Positions 16,608 through 25,518 of a DNA stretch of 64,000 bases are shown in pieces. The position numbers were made by a program, and so were the translations under genes. Position 1 is the first letter of the stretch, and every line of letters begins with the position of its first letter. Source of the DNA: Paraflavitalea pollutisoli (lineage in GTDB: Bacteria > Bacteroidota > Bacteroidia > Chitinophagales > Chitinophagaceae); the NCBI RefSeq assembly GCF_029360705.1, contig NZ_JARKMX010000003.1:1-64000 (forward strand). The letters are read 5' to 3'. Under the pieces are notes generated by a model, which worked only from the letters and a program-made list of their open reading frames with translations, searched no databases and was not told where the DNA came from.

Positions 16608-17411
16608 ATGAAATATACGCTGTACCAGGTCGATGCATTTACCGACAAATTGTTTGGCGGCAATCCGGCTGCGGTTATCCCCTTGCAGGAGTGGATTGCC
16701 GACGACCTCATGCAACAGCTCGCATTGGAAAACAACCTGAGTGAAACGGTGTTTTTTGTGCATGCGGAAACCGGTGCTGATTATGATTATCATATCCGTT
16801 GGTTCACGCCTGCCAGCGAAATCAATCTATGCGGACATGCTACCCTGGCCTCAGCCTGGGTATTGTTCAATAAGCTGGGGTTTGATCAGCCGGTGATCCG
16901 TTTTCAAAGCCTGAGCGGCTTGTTGACGGTTAGCAGGAAGGAAGAGCTCATCACCCTTGATTTTCCCGCCTGGACGCCGGAGCCGTTGAAAGACTTTCCG
17001 GCCGAACTGGCGGTAGCGCTGGGTTTTATTCCTATCAAAGCCGTATTCAAGCACCGCGATTTTTTGGTGGAGCTGGAAAGCGAAGAGGCCGTGCTGAAGT
17101 GCCAGCCCGATTTCGTACGGTTGAAGCGCATGGAACAGAAGGTGATCATCACGGCGGCTGGGAGTAATGGAACGGATTTCGTTTCCCGCTTCTTTGCGCC
17201 GGTGATAGGCATAGACGAAGACCCTGTTACCGGCTCAGCGCATTCGCAACTGATTCCATATTGGGCCGGAAAGCTGGGAAAGACTAACTTGCGGGCAAAA
17301 CAGCTGTCCAGGCGCGGGGGCGAATTATGGTGTTCTCTCCAGGGCGAGCGTGTTACGATGGCCGGTAAATGTGTGTACTTTATGAAAGGGGAGATCGAAC
17401 TGAACGGATAA
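16608..17411 (+). CDS. PhzF-family isomerase/epimerase
   Basis: A 267-residue enzyme of the PhzF family, two-domain proteins with a diaminopimelate-epimerase fold. Marks are GGNPAAVIPL at 17-26, the general-base glutamate Glu46 in ENNLSETVFF, LCGHATLASAWVLF, and the second-domain DEDPVTGSAHSQLIPYW. Outside phenazine pathways the substrates of these proteins are mostly unknown. There is no phenazine gene nearby, so a phenazine role should not be assumed. It lies 21 bp after the TRIC gene, in the same direction. Confidence 0.93.
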   Translation: MKYTLYQVDAFTDKLFGGNPAAVIPLQEWIADDLMQQLALENNLSETVFFVHAETGADYDYHIRWFTPASEINLCGHATLASAWVLFNKLGFDQPVIRFQSLSGLLTVSRKEELITLDFPAWTPEPLKDFPAELAVALGFIPIKAVFKHRDFLVELESEEAVLKCQPDFVRLKRMEQKVIITAAGSNGTDFVSRFFAPVIGIDEDPVTGSAHSQLIPYWAGKLGKTNLRAKQLSRRGGELWCSLQGERVTMAGKCVYFMKGEIELNG

Positions 17412-17492
17412 CCAGCTTGGCTGGTCGAGCGCTGGGGCCCCCTGATCATGGACCAGCATTGACCGCATCACCCATACCTAAAAACTCTGATC

Positions 17493-17786
17493 GTGTTATC
17501 ACCTAAAGAAAAGCGATTTGTAAAATATTGGGAAGAGCAGCGCACCGGCGGGCGCGTATCTTACTTTGCTTTGTATATTCCCGTTATTACGCTTATTACA
17601 GCCATTGTTTGCTCCTTTCTCTTCTCGATGATCTCCATGATCGGCTTGAGCTATTTTGTGTCTGTAGGTATTCTGAGCCTCGTATTTGGCATTGCCATTA
17701 CCGTCTACACCTGGTTGCACAATGAGCGACGGTTCAAAGGTATTATCAAGCGTGAGATCCGCGAAGGTGAGCAGCAGATTAGGTAG
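17493..17786 (+). CDS. Small hypothetical inner membrane protein
   Basis: A 97-residue protein with a charged N-terminus (LSPKEKRFVKYWEEQRTGGR), two hydrophobic helices at about 25-47 and 51-72, and a basic/acidic tail (KGIIKREIREGEQQIR). Both ends should be cytoplasmic. It is similar in layout to small membrane proteins widespread in Chitinophagaceae, but no family is recognised. The ORF begins with GTG at 17493 (protein MLSPKEK). The composition is like its neighbours and supports a real gene. Confidence 0.7.
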   Translation: MLSPKEKRFVKYWEEQRTGGRVSYFALYIPVITLITAIVCSFLFSMISMIGLSYFVSVGILSLVFGIAITVYTWLHNERRFKGIIKREIREGEQQIR

Positions 17787-17875
17787 GGTAGGTAAATGGC
17801 CCAATTGACGAGTCACTTCAGCCATCAGTACCTATAATAGAAATAAATAGCCCGATTATAGAGCCGACGAGAATG

Positions 17876-18307
17876 CTACTTCGACACCGCTGCAGCAATC
17901 TTCCGATACGCCCGTAAATACTTATTCAACCGCGCAATGTCTTTTGAAGTGACTTCGGGCATACGCCGTACGTCCATATTGTCAGTGAGGTCATTGAGCT
18001 TGACCAGGCAGGCCAGCCGGTTTTGCAAAGTGCGTTGTACAAAATGATCATAGTCTTCGCTTTCCGACTCCTTCGTTACACAACGCAACGCCGCAATGAT
18101 ATCGGGACCAAATCCTACGGAGGCCAATCGCTCGAAAGTCCAGTCGGTATCCTCCACCACATCGTGTAGCACGCCGCAGATCTTCTCTTCCTCCGTTCGA
18201 CCCATATTCATGACTCGCATGACGTGGCCAATATAAGGTGCCCCATATTTGTCTACCTGTCCCTGGTGTGCCTGGGTGGCAATATCGATGGCTTTTTCCA
18301 GCGTCAT
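17876..18307 (-). CDS. HD-domain hydrolase, short SpoT/RelA-hydrolase-like
   Basis: A 143-residue single-domain HD protein. The metal-site residues are in the usual order: AHQGQVDKYGAPYIGHVMRV, then the HD pair in GVLHDVVEDTDWT, and KLNDLTDNM. This layout matches the (p)ppGpp hydrolase domain of SpoT and small alarmone or nucleotide hydrolases (Mesh1-like). No synthetase domain is attached. It probably removes pyrophosphate or phosphate from a nucleotide; alarmone hydrolysis is a reasonable guess only. It converges with the upstream plus-strand genes. Confidence 0.88.
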   Translation of the reverse strand: MTLEKAIDIATQAHQGQVDKYGAPYIGHVMRVMNMGRTEEEKICGVLHDVVEDTDWTFERLASVGFGPDIIAALRCVTKESESEDYDHFVQRTLQNRLACLVKLNDLTDNMDVRRMPEVTSKDIARLNKYLRAYRKIAAAVSK

Positions 18308-18472
18308 TTGTTTTCAAGTAAGGTGATAGAAATGGCAGCAAGGTGCCCGTTACCAAATGTAAGCATTCCAGGGGCAACGTGCTGCAGTAGTAGCAGCGAT
18401 TTGATGGCTGGGCAGGTATTTGGCGGCCGGCGCGGTACTAACACTACCTGGTATCCTCCCTAAGGGGATAAT

Positions 18473-18504
18473 AAAAAAAGGCCGATCGCAAGATCGGCCT
18501 TTCC
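18473..18504 (-). terminator. Intrinsic terminator of the yebC-like gene
   Basis: AAAGGCCGATC (18477-18487) pairs perfectly with GATCGGCCTTT (18492-18502) around a GCAA tetraloop. On the minus strand the stem is followed by a T-run. It lies 43 bp after the stop at 18547. Confidence 0.92.
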
Positions 18505-18546
18505 TTTATTGACTACACGTCGACCAGCAACCGGTCAGTGCATACA

Positions 18547-19269
18547 TTAGGCGAGGTTGTGGAATACCTTCTGCACGTCGTCGTCCTGCTCCAGTTTGTC
18601 GACGAGCTTCAGTACTTCCTGCGCGGCTTCTTCGTCCAGTTCTACCGGTGTGCCGGGAATCCACTCTACTTCCGAGCTGATGGGGGTAAGGTTTTTCTCT
18701 TCCAGGGCTTTCTGCATATTGCCGAAATCAGTGAAACCTACCCGGATCACCAGTACGGGTTCGCCATTCTCACCGGTTCCTTCACCCAGTTCTTCCAGGC
18801 CAAAGTCGATCAGCTCCAGTTCGAGGTCTTCCGCATTCAATCCTTCGGGCTTCAGTTTGAAAACGCCCATCTTCTTGAACTGGAAGCTTACGCTGCCACT
18901 GTTGCCCAGGGTGCCATTGCCTTTGTTGAAGATCGACTTCACGTTGGCCACCGTACGCACGTGGTTGTCAGTAGCAGTCTCTACCAGGATCGCTACACCA
19001 TTGGGACCATATCCTTCGTACAGGATCTCTTCATAGTTCTCCATTTCCTTACCGGAAGCGCGTTTGATGGCGGCTTCCACCCTGTCTTTGGGCATGTTCA
19101 CGCTTTTCGCGTTCTGCATACAACGACGAAGGGCAGGATTGGTGTGGGGATCGCCGCCACCTGCCTTTACAGCAATGGCGATTTCCTTACCGATGCGGCT
19201 GAATTGTTTGGCCATGCGGTCCCAGCGGGCAAACATGGTAGACTTACGTACTTCAAATATGCGACCCAT
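18547..19269 (-). CDS. YebC/PmpR-family transcription/translation factor
   Basis: A 240-residue YebC-family protein. Family marks include [50 protein letters not shown] and [20 protein letters not shown], followed by the acidic C-terminal domain. YebC proteins were long annotated as DNA-binding regulators; more recent work on the family shows they help ribosomes through proline-rich stretches. The N-terminus reads [22 protein letters not shown] instead of the usual MAGHSKWxNIKH(R)K, a form seen in Bacteroidetes members. It is monocistronic with its own terminator. Confidence 0.93.
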   Translation of the reverse strand: MGRIFEVRKSTMFARWDRMAKQFSRIGKEIAIAVKAGGGDPHTNPALRRCMQNAKSVNMPKDRVEAAIKRASGKEMENYEEILYEGYGPNGVAILVETATDNHVRTVANVKSIFNKGNGTLGNSGSVSFQFKKMGVFKLKPEGLNAEDLELELIDFGLEELGEGTGENGEPVLVIRVGFTDFGNMQKALEEKNLTPISSEVEWIPGTPVELDEEAAQEVLKLVDKLEQDDDVQKVFHNLA

Positions 19270-19364
19270 ATATTATTAATTACGATGATTTTGATGTTCG
19301 TTGGCAGCCCAGCAAGCCCGTGGGGCCAGTACAGGCGTGCAAAAATAAAACATGCCGGTGGCAT

Positions 19365-19402
19365 AAAAAAACGTCCCGGGAAGATGTTTCCGGGACGTTT
19401 TT
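19365..19402 (-). terminator. Intrinsic terminator of the amino acid permease gene
   Basis: AAAAACGTCCCGG (19367-19379) pairs perfectly with CCGGGACGTTTTT (19390-19402). The minus-strand T-run makes it the end signal for the permease whose stop is at 19422. Confidence 0.9.
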
Positions 19403-19421
19403 CCACCTGGCGATGCCAGAT

Positions 19422-20906
19422 TTATTGGTTAAGCTTACTTCTCTTCTGGCTGTAGCCAAAATAAATGATCAAACCGATGACCATCCAGGCGAGGGCGGTC
19501 AATTGGGTTACGTGGTCGAGCGAGATGATCATCGCTCCGCACACCAGTACACCCATGGTAGACACGAAAGGCACCGCAGGGGTTTTGAACGGACGAACGA
19601 TCTCGGGGTTCGATTTACGCATGATCCATACGCCAACGCTTACCAGTACGAACGCGAACAGCGTACCGATGCTGGTGAGGTCACCCGCCAGGCGACCAGG
19701 TACGAAACCTGCAAAGGCGCCTACGAAAAGGAACAGGATCAGGTTTGATTTATAAGGAGTTCTGAACTTCGGATGCAGATCTGCGAACACCTTGGGCAGC
19801 AGGCCGTCGTTGCTCATGGAGTAGAACACACGGCTTTGACCGAGCAGCATCACCAGGATCACAGAGGAGAAACCAGCCAGGATGGCTACGGTTACCAGTG
19901 TTTCGAGCCAGGCGTGATCTGCCATATAGGTTTTGATCGCATACGCTACTGAAGCTTCACCACCCTTGTTCTGGAAGTCGGTGAAAGGAGCTACACCGGT
20001 CAGTACCCAGGAGAACAGTACATATAAGATGGTACAAACCACGAGCGAACCGAGAATCCCGATGGGCATATCGCGTTTGGGATTCTTCGCTTCCTGGGCG
20101 GCTGTCGATACCGCATCGAAACCGATGAAGGCAAAGAACACGATAGCAGCACCACGCAACACACCCATGAAACCATGGTTGAATGTAGACGCATAGGAAT
20201 AATGCGAACCGTCGGGGAGGATAGCGTCAGGCTGGTCGGCAGGGATGAAGTAGGGAACGTGGTTCTCCGGCTTCATGTATTGCCAGCCAATCGCGATAAA
20301 CACCAGTACGATAGCGACTTTTACAAATACGATGATGGCGTTTACGATCGCTGATTCTTCTGTACCCTTGATGAGCAGCAGGGACAGGAGTAACAGGATC
20401 AGCAGAGCGGGTGCATTGATGATACCGGTATGCATTACACCACTGGCGTCTATAGCAGACTCCAATGGCGAGTGGCACCATTCATATGGTATTGCCCCCC
20501 CCAACAAATTATTTAAGTATTCACTCCAGGCAATTGATACCGTAGCAGCGCCCAATGCGTACTCGAGTACGAGGGCCCAGCCGATGATCCAGGCAACGAT
20601 CTCACCCATGGTCGTGTAAGCATAGGTGTAGGCGCTACCAGCGATGGGGATCATCGAGGCAAATTCAGCATAACATAAACCTGCAAAAGCACAACCTACG
20701 GCTGCAATGATGAAAGAGATGGTTACAGCGGGTCCGGCATGTCCACCAGCGGCTGCTGCCGTACGTACAAAGAGACCGGCACCGATGATGGCACCAATAC
20801 CAAGGGCAACCAGGTTCCAGGCACCCAGCGTCCGCTTCAGTCCTTTTTCAGAGTCTGCTGCCTGTGCTAGTAAGGCAGTAAGGGATTTTTTTCTGAACAA
20901 ACTCAT
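19422..20906 (-). CDS. APC-family amino acid permease
   Basis: A 494-residue inner membrane transporter of the amino acid-polyamine-organocation superfamily, close in layout to the YfnA/cationic amino acid transporter group. About 12-13 helices are visible. The first carries the substrate-binding GIGAIIGAGLFVRTA, and later helices show FAFIGFDAVSTAAQEAKNPKRDMP, the typical APC helix 6 region. The N-terminus FRKKSLTALLAQAADSEKGL also fits this group. A run of eight G residues on the coding strand (20495-20502) lies inside codons for LLGGAIP. The gene is monocistronic; amino acid specificity is unknown. Confidence 0.92.
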   Translation of the reverse strand: MSLFRKKSLTALLAQAADSEKGLKRTLGAWNLVALGIGAIIGAGLFVRTAAAAGGHAGPAVTISFIIAAVGCAFAGLCYAEFASMIPIAGSAYTYAYTTMGEIVAWIIGWALVLEYALGAATVSIAWSEYLNNLLGGAIPYEWCHSPLESAIDASGVMHTGIINAPALLILLLLSLLLIKGTEESAIVNAIIVFVKVAIVLVFIAIGWQYMKPENHVPYFIPADQPDAILPDGSHYSYASTFNHGFMGVLRGAAIVFFAFIGFDAVSTAAQEAKNPKRDMPIGILGSLVVCTILYVLFSWVLTGVAPFTDFQNKGGEASVAYAIKTYMADHAWLETLVTVAILAGFSSVILVMLLGQSRVFYSMSNDGLLPKVFADLHPKFRTPYKSNLILFLFVGAFAGFVPGRLAGDLTSIGTLFAFVLVSVGVWIMRKSNPEIVRPFKTPAVPFVSTMGVLVCGAMIISLDHVTQLTALAWMVIGLIIYFGYSQKRSKLNQ

Positions 20907-21100
20907 ACAGTTGGTTATAGTTTATTATGTGACCAATTTGATAAATAAAGCCGGAAAGATAAGGATAAAATGATCACGACCATTTTAAAATCAACCCCTG
21001 TAACCTGTTTTGGGGTGAGTGGTAGCCCCTATAATCACAAACATGGTTTTTTCCCTTTATGCCTTATATTGCAGGCCATTACCCAACAAGAATTGCCTTC

Positions 21101-22363
21101 ATGAAGAAAAACAGGCTTACGCTCTATATTCTCCTGGCCATGGTGCTCGGATTTGTAGTTGGAGCGATCGTACACTATTCAAGCTCCCCTGAATTTATTA
21201 AAGGTTTCTCCAAGAATATTAATCTGCTCGGTAAGGTGTTCATCCGCCTCGTGCAGATGATCATCGCCCCGCTCGTATTCTCCACGCTGGTAGTGGGCAT
21301 CGCCAAACTCGGCGATATGAAGACGGTAGGTCGTGTGGGCGGCAAAGCCTTGCTCTGGTTCGTTTCTGCCTCGCTGGTGTCGTTGCTGATCGGTTTGCTC
21401 TTGGTCAACCTGCTGCAGCCAGGCCATTATATTGACCTTTCCCAGGCAGACAGTGCTGGAGTAAAGGACCTGATGACCAAGAACCAGGAGTTTTCCCTGG
21501 AGAAATTTGTGGAGCACATCATTCCGCGCAGCTTCGTGGAAGCGATGGCGACCAACGAGATCCTGCAACTGGTCGTATTCAGTATCTTTTTTGGCATCGC
21601 GATGACCGCATTGGGGGATTACGGCAAGCCGCTGATCAAAGCGCTCGATGTGGTGGCGCATGTGATCCTTAAAATGGTCGGCTATGTCATGAACTTTGCT
21701 CCGTTTGGGGTATTTGGCGCCCTGGCCGCTGTAATAGCCGTAAAAGGTCCCGAGATCTTCAAGTTCTACATTGTGTATTTCGCCTACTTCCTGATCGGCA
21801 TCGCCGTATTGTGGGTGGTATTGTTATCGGTAGGATATCTTATATTAGGTAAACGCATTGGTCACCTGCTCAAGCGCATCAGCAGTCCACTCCTGATCGC
21901 GTTCGGTACCACCAGCAGTGAAGCCGTATTTCCCAAACTGACCGAAGAGCTGGAGCGGTTTGGCTGCAAAGGCAAGATCGTGTCTTTCGTATTACCCTTG
22001 GGTTATTCTTTCAACCTCGATGGCAGTATGATGTACATGACTTTCGCGAGCCTCGCCATCGCGCAGGCTTATAAAGTTCCGCTGGACCTCGGTACACAGC
22101 TCACGATGCTGCTCGTACTGATGGTGACCAGTAAAGGCATAGCCGGGGTACCCCGGGCCTCGCTGGTGATCGTGCTGGCTACCTGCTCCATGTTCGGGAT
22201 TCCACCGGAAGGAGTAGCTTTGATCCTGCCGATCGACCATTTTTGTGATATGTTCCGTACGATGACCAATGTGGTGGGCAATGCGCTGGCCACCAGCGTC
22301 GTTAGTAAGTGGGAAGGAGAACTGGGCCCCGAGCAAACAGATACCGGGAGCCTGGCCGCCTGA
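21101..22363 (+). CDS. Dicarboxylate/amino acid:cation symporter (DAACS family)
   Basis: A 420-residue sodium- or proton-coupled symporter of the GltP/DctA type. Although the frame opens at 21059, the ATG at 21101 gives MKKNRLTLYILLAMVLGFVVG, the normal beginning with the first helix. The hairpin-loop serine-rich motif appears as FGTTSSEAVFPKL, and the substrate-binding helices carry LPLGYSFNLDGSMMYM and TSKGIAGVPRASLVI. Substrates are likely glutamate, aspartate or C4-dicarboxylates. It begins a same-strand run of five genes reaching 26598; whether all are one transcript is not clear. Confidence 0.94.
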   Translation: MKKNRLTLYILLAMVLGFVVGAIVHYSSSPEFIKGFSKNINLLGKVFIRLVQMIIAPLVFSTLVVGIAKLGDMKTVGRVGGKALLWFVSASLVSLLIGLLLVNLLQPGHYIDLSQADSAGVKDLMTKNQEFSLEKFVEHIIPRSFVEAMATNEILQLVVFSIFFGIAMTALGDYGKPLIKALDVVAHVILKMVGYVMNFAPFGVFGALAAVIAVKGPEIFKFYIVYFAYFLIGIAVLWVVLLSVGYLILGKRIGHLLKRISSPLLIAFGTTSSEAVFPKLTEELERFGCKGKIVSFVLPLGYSFNLDGSMMYMTFASLAIAQAYKVPLDLGTQLTMLLVLMVTSKGIAGVPRASLVIVLATCSMFGIPPEGVALILPIDHFCDMFRTMTNVVGNALATSVVSKWEGELGPEQTDTGSLAA

Positions 22364-22412
22364 CCGGTCGCATCACCTAAACACTAATACCTCATCTTTT
22401 TAAGCTCGTAGT

Positions 22413-23171
22413 ATGACCTTGCTGGACCTGATCTTACTGGATTTTCACTGGAAGCAGTTGCTGAACCCGCAGTTTTACATCGAAAATGGCGGATTGTGGC
22501 TCTTGCTGTTTGTGGTGTTTGCAGAAACAGGCCTGTTTGCCGGCTTTTTCCTGCCCGGTGACTCGCTGTTGTTCGTAGCCGGTATTTATGCCCATGAAGG
22601 TGAAGGGGGCAAGCCAGGCATTACCTACGAGTTGCTGAAACTGGTCGGCATGGGTGAGGTGCGCAACGAATGGCTCGACCTGATCATACTTTGGTTACTC
22701 ATTTCCCTCATGGGGATCCTCGGCAATATGGTCGGCTACTGGACGGGGCGCAAGATCGGTCCGGCCATGTATACCTGGAAAGACAATATGCTGTTCAAAA
22801 AACATTACCTGCACCAGGCCCATGAGTTTTATGAGAAAAATGGCGGTGGCGCGATCGTGATCGCCCGTTTCCTGCCCATCATCCGCACCTTTGCCCCCAT
22901 CGTAGCCGGCATTGTGCAAATGGAGAAGAAGAAGTTTACCTTTTATAATATTGTAGGATGCCTGGCCTGGGTATTCAGTATGCTTTTCGCCGGTCACTTC
23001 CTGCAGAAATGGATTCTTTCCCAATTCGGCTTCGACCTGAAACAACACCTGGAAGTGATCGTGATTGGCATCGTGCTGGTAACTACTGCACCAGTTATTA
23101 TTAAGTTGTTCTTTGGGAAGAAGAAGGCAGGAGCCGAAAAACTGCCGCCTACCAACGAAACGACTGAATAA
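22413..23171 (+). CDS. DedA-family membrane protein
   Basis: A 252-residue inner membrane protein of the DedA/VTT superfamily. Marks are FAETGLFAGFFLPGDSLLF, the GNMVGYWTGRKIG segment, the FYEKNGGGAIVIARFLPIIRTFAP re-entrant motif with its conserved arginines, and the closing helices. Family members flip polyprenyl-phosphate or phospholipids, or support membrane potential. A central hydrophilic insert (EGEGGKPGITYELLKLVGMG) is longer than in E. coli DedA. It lies 5 bp ahead of the MFS gene, so the two are likely cotranscribed. Confidence 0.92.
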   Translation: MTLLDLILLDFHWKQLLNPQFYIENGGLWLLLFVVFAETGLFAGFFLPGDSLLFVAGIYAHEGEGGKPGITYELLKLVGMGEVRNEWLDLIILWLLISLMGILGNMVGYWTGRKIGPAMYTWKDNMLFKKHYLHQAHEFYEKNGGGAIVIARFLPIIRTFAPIVAGIVQMEKKKFTFYNIVGCLAWVFSMLFAGHFLQKWILSQFGFDLKQHLEVIVIGIVLVTTAPVIIKLFFGKKKAGAEKLPPTNETTE

Positions 23172-23176
23172 CCGCC

Positions 23177-24397
23177 ATGCAACAGAAAAATGCTTCTGTT
23201 TTTAACCTTGCTGTCATAGTTGCTGCCCTTGGATATTTCGTAGACATCTACGACCTGTTGCTGTTTAGCATTATCCGGGTACCATCTTTACGATCATTAG
23301 GCCTGAACGATGCGCAAATAGCCTCCGACGGCCTTTTTATCATTAATATCCAGATGCTCGGCCTGCTCTTCGGTGGCATCTTCTGGGGTATCCTCGGTGA
23401 TAAAAAGGGACGCCTGAAAGTATTATTCGCTTCCATCATTCTCTACTCGCTGGGCAATATCGCCAACGGTTTTGTGCAAACCGTCAATCAATACGCCACG
23501 ATCCGGTTCATTACAGGTTTTGGACTGGCGGGTGAGTTGGGTGCCGGCATTACCCTCGTCAGTGAGTTACTGCCCAAGGAAAAAAGAGGCATCGGTACTT
23601 CGCTCGTGGCAGGTATTGGTCTTACCGGTGCGGTAGTAGCCTTCTTCATCAAAGAGCTATTCGAATGGCGTACCTGCTACTTTATTGGAGGCGGACTGGG
23701 CTTTGCGCTGCTGCTGCTGCGGGTAGGGGTGCTCGAGTCGGGCATGTTCAAAAGCATCCAGGATTCGCGGATTGCCCGGGGCGATATCCGCATCTTGTTC
23801 AACAATGCCCAACGTTTCCGTAAATATCTCTGTGCCATTCTCATTGGCCTGCCCACCTGGTATGTGATCGGCATCCTGGTGACCTTCTCCAAAGAGTTCA
23901 GCGAGCATATGGGCATCGACGGCAAGATCGATCCCGGCAAGGCGATCATGTTTGCGTATGCAGCTATTTCAATAGGTGACATTGTAGTGGGGCTGGTCAG
24001 CCAATGGTTCAGGAGCCGCAAAAAAGCCCTCTTTCTCTTTTACGGACTCACCGCAGTCGGTATTGGTTGGTTTTTCAGTCTCGAAGGGCAAACACCCGGG
24101 TCGCTGTATGCGGCCTGCGCCCTGCTGGGCTTTGGTACTGGTTTCTGGGCCATCTTCGTCACCATGGCGGCAGAGCAGTTTGGTACCAATATCCGCGCTA
24201 CGGTCGCTACTACCGTACCCAATATGGTACGTGGTGCGCTGACGCTGGTATCGCTATTGTTTGTGAGTCTGCAGGCCTCGCTTGGTTATGTCATGAGCGG
24301 TCTGGTGACGGGTATTATCGTGATGGTAGTGGCTATTGTGGCGGCCTTCCTGTCGGAGGAGACTTTCCACAAAGACCTCAACTATGTGGAGGAGTGA
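23177..24397 (+). CDS. MFS transporter
   Basis: A 406-residue, 12-helix major facilitator. Helix 1 begins VFNLAVIVAALGYFVDIYDLLLF, and the loop 2-3 signature GILGDKKGRLKVLF is present. It is followed by the FITGFGLAGELGAGITLVSELLPKEKRGIGTSL region resembling the metabolite:proton symporter and sugar-porter-like groups. Such proteins carry organic acids, osmolytes or sugars; the substrate cannot be set here. It is tightly linked to the DedA gene upstream and 60 bp from the glycosyltransferase downstream. Confidence 0.9.
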   Translation: MQQKNASVFNLAVIVAALGYFVDIYDLLLFSIIRVPSLRSLGLNDAQIASDGLFIINIQMLGLLFGGIFWGILGDKKGRLKVLFASIILYSLGNIANGFVQTVNQYATIRFITGFGLAGELGAGITLVSELLPKEKRGIGTSLVAGIGLTGAVVAFFIKELFEWRTCYFIGGGLGFALLLLRVGVLESGMFKSIQDSRIARGDIRILFNNAQRFRKYLCAILIGLPTWYVIGILVTFSKEFSEHMGIDGKIDPGKAIMFAYAAISIGDIVVGLVSQWFRSRKKALFLFYGLTAVGIGWFFSLEGQTPGSLYAACALLGFGTGFWAIFVTMAAEQFGTNIRATVATTVPNMVRGALTLVSLLFVSLQASLGYVMSGLVTGIIVMVVAIVAAFLSEETFHKDLNYVEE

Positions 24398-24457
24398 TCT
24401 TACCTTCGCACGAATTTGGACTGCCGCGACCTGCAGCCCATTCGATCAACTATAATT

Positions 24458-25450
24458 ATGAAATTCCTTATCATCCGTTTCTCCTCTATCGGTGATATCG
24501 TGCTGACAACACCTGTGGTGCGCTGCCTCAAAAAGCAGGTGCTGACGGCCGAAGTGCATTTCCTGACCAAACCCGGGTTCAAGACCATTGTAGAAACCAA
24601 TCCCTATATCGATAAGGTCCATTACCTGCAGGATGATTTTGACAGCATGATCGCCGCGCTCACAGCCGAAGACTTTGACTATGTGATCGATCTGCACCAC
24701 AACCTGCGTACCCTGAAAGTAAAACGGGCACTCGGCAAACAATCTTTCTCTTTCAACAAACTCAATGTAGAGAAATGGCTGCTGACCAACTTCAAGGTCA
24801 ACAAAATGCCGGCCGTACATATTGTAGACCGCTACCTGGAAACCCTGCAAACATTCGGCGTGAAGAACGACGGTGCGGGGCTCGACTACTTTATTCCCGA
24901 TGAGGACAGGATCAAAGAAAGCGATATTCCCACCTCACACCATGCCGGCTATATTGGTATCGTGATCGGGGCAGCGCTCAATACCAAACGTTACCCGATC
25001 GATAAGGTGAAAGCGTTGTGTGCAGCCATCCATCACCCCATCATCTTGTTGGGAGGGAAGGAAGATGTAGCCAATGGTGAACTGATTGCAGCGGCCGACC
25101 CCGTGAAGATCTACAATGCCTGTGGCAAATTCAACCTCAATGAATCGGCCGACCTGGTTCGCCGGTCGAAGCTGATCATCACCAACGATACCGGGCTCAT
25201 GCACATTGCTACTGCTTTTTATAAACCCATCATATCTCTGTGGGGCAATACGGTGCCGGAGTTTGGCATGTATCCCTATATGCCGGGCAAACCACAGCTA
25301 TTCGATATCCTGGAAGTAAAGGGTTTGCCGTGCCGTCCCTGTTCCAAGATCGGCTATGATAAGTGTCCGAAGAAGCATTTCAAATGTATGCAACAGATCA
25401 AGCCCGAAGACGTATTGGGCAAGGTCAATGAAAGGCTGGGCCGTGCTTAG
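24458..25450 (+). CDS. Glycosyltransferase family 9 (heptosyltransferase-like)
   Basis: A 330-residue GT-B glycosyltransferase of family 9, the heptosyltransferase family of LPS core synthesis. The ATG at 24458 gives MKFLIIRFSSIGDIVLTTPV, a classic GT9 start, so the longer frame from 24416 is rejected. The N-domain has VIDLHHNLRT, and the C-domain has the nucleotide-sugar site LIITNDTGLMHIATAF and ISLWGNTVPEFGMYPY. A cysteine-rich segment near the end (LPCRPCSKIGYDKCPKKHFKC) is common in Bacteroidetes GT9 proteins. It likely adds a sugar to lipid A core on the cytoplasmic side. A near-consensus -7 element, TACCTTCG, is at 24401-24408. Confidence 0.92.
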   Translation: MKFLIIRFSSIGDIVLTTPVVRCLKKQVLTAEVHFLTKPGFKTIVETNPYIDKVHYLQDDFDSMIAALTAEDFDYVIDLHHNLRTLKVKRALGKQSFSFNKLNVEKWLLTNFKVNKMPAVHIVDRYLETLQTFGVKNDGAGLDYFIPDEDRIKESDIPTSHHAGYIGIVIGAALNTKRYPIDKVKALCAAIHHPIILLGGKEDVANGELIAAADPVKIYNACGKFNLNESADLVRRSKLIITNDTGLMHIATAFYKPIISLWGNTVPEFGMYPYMPGKPQLFDILEVKGLPCRPCSKIGYDKCPKKHFKCMQQIKPEDVLGKVNERLGRA

Positions 25451-25518
25451 CGATAGGCAGGTACCGGTCAACGTACAGCGATCAATCATTCAATAATCTA
25501 TTATTACATACCTCGAAG

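Noticed and set aside
18538-19455. A 305-codon plus-strand frame opposite the yebC-like gene
   Set aside because: Antisense of a clear YebC protein.
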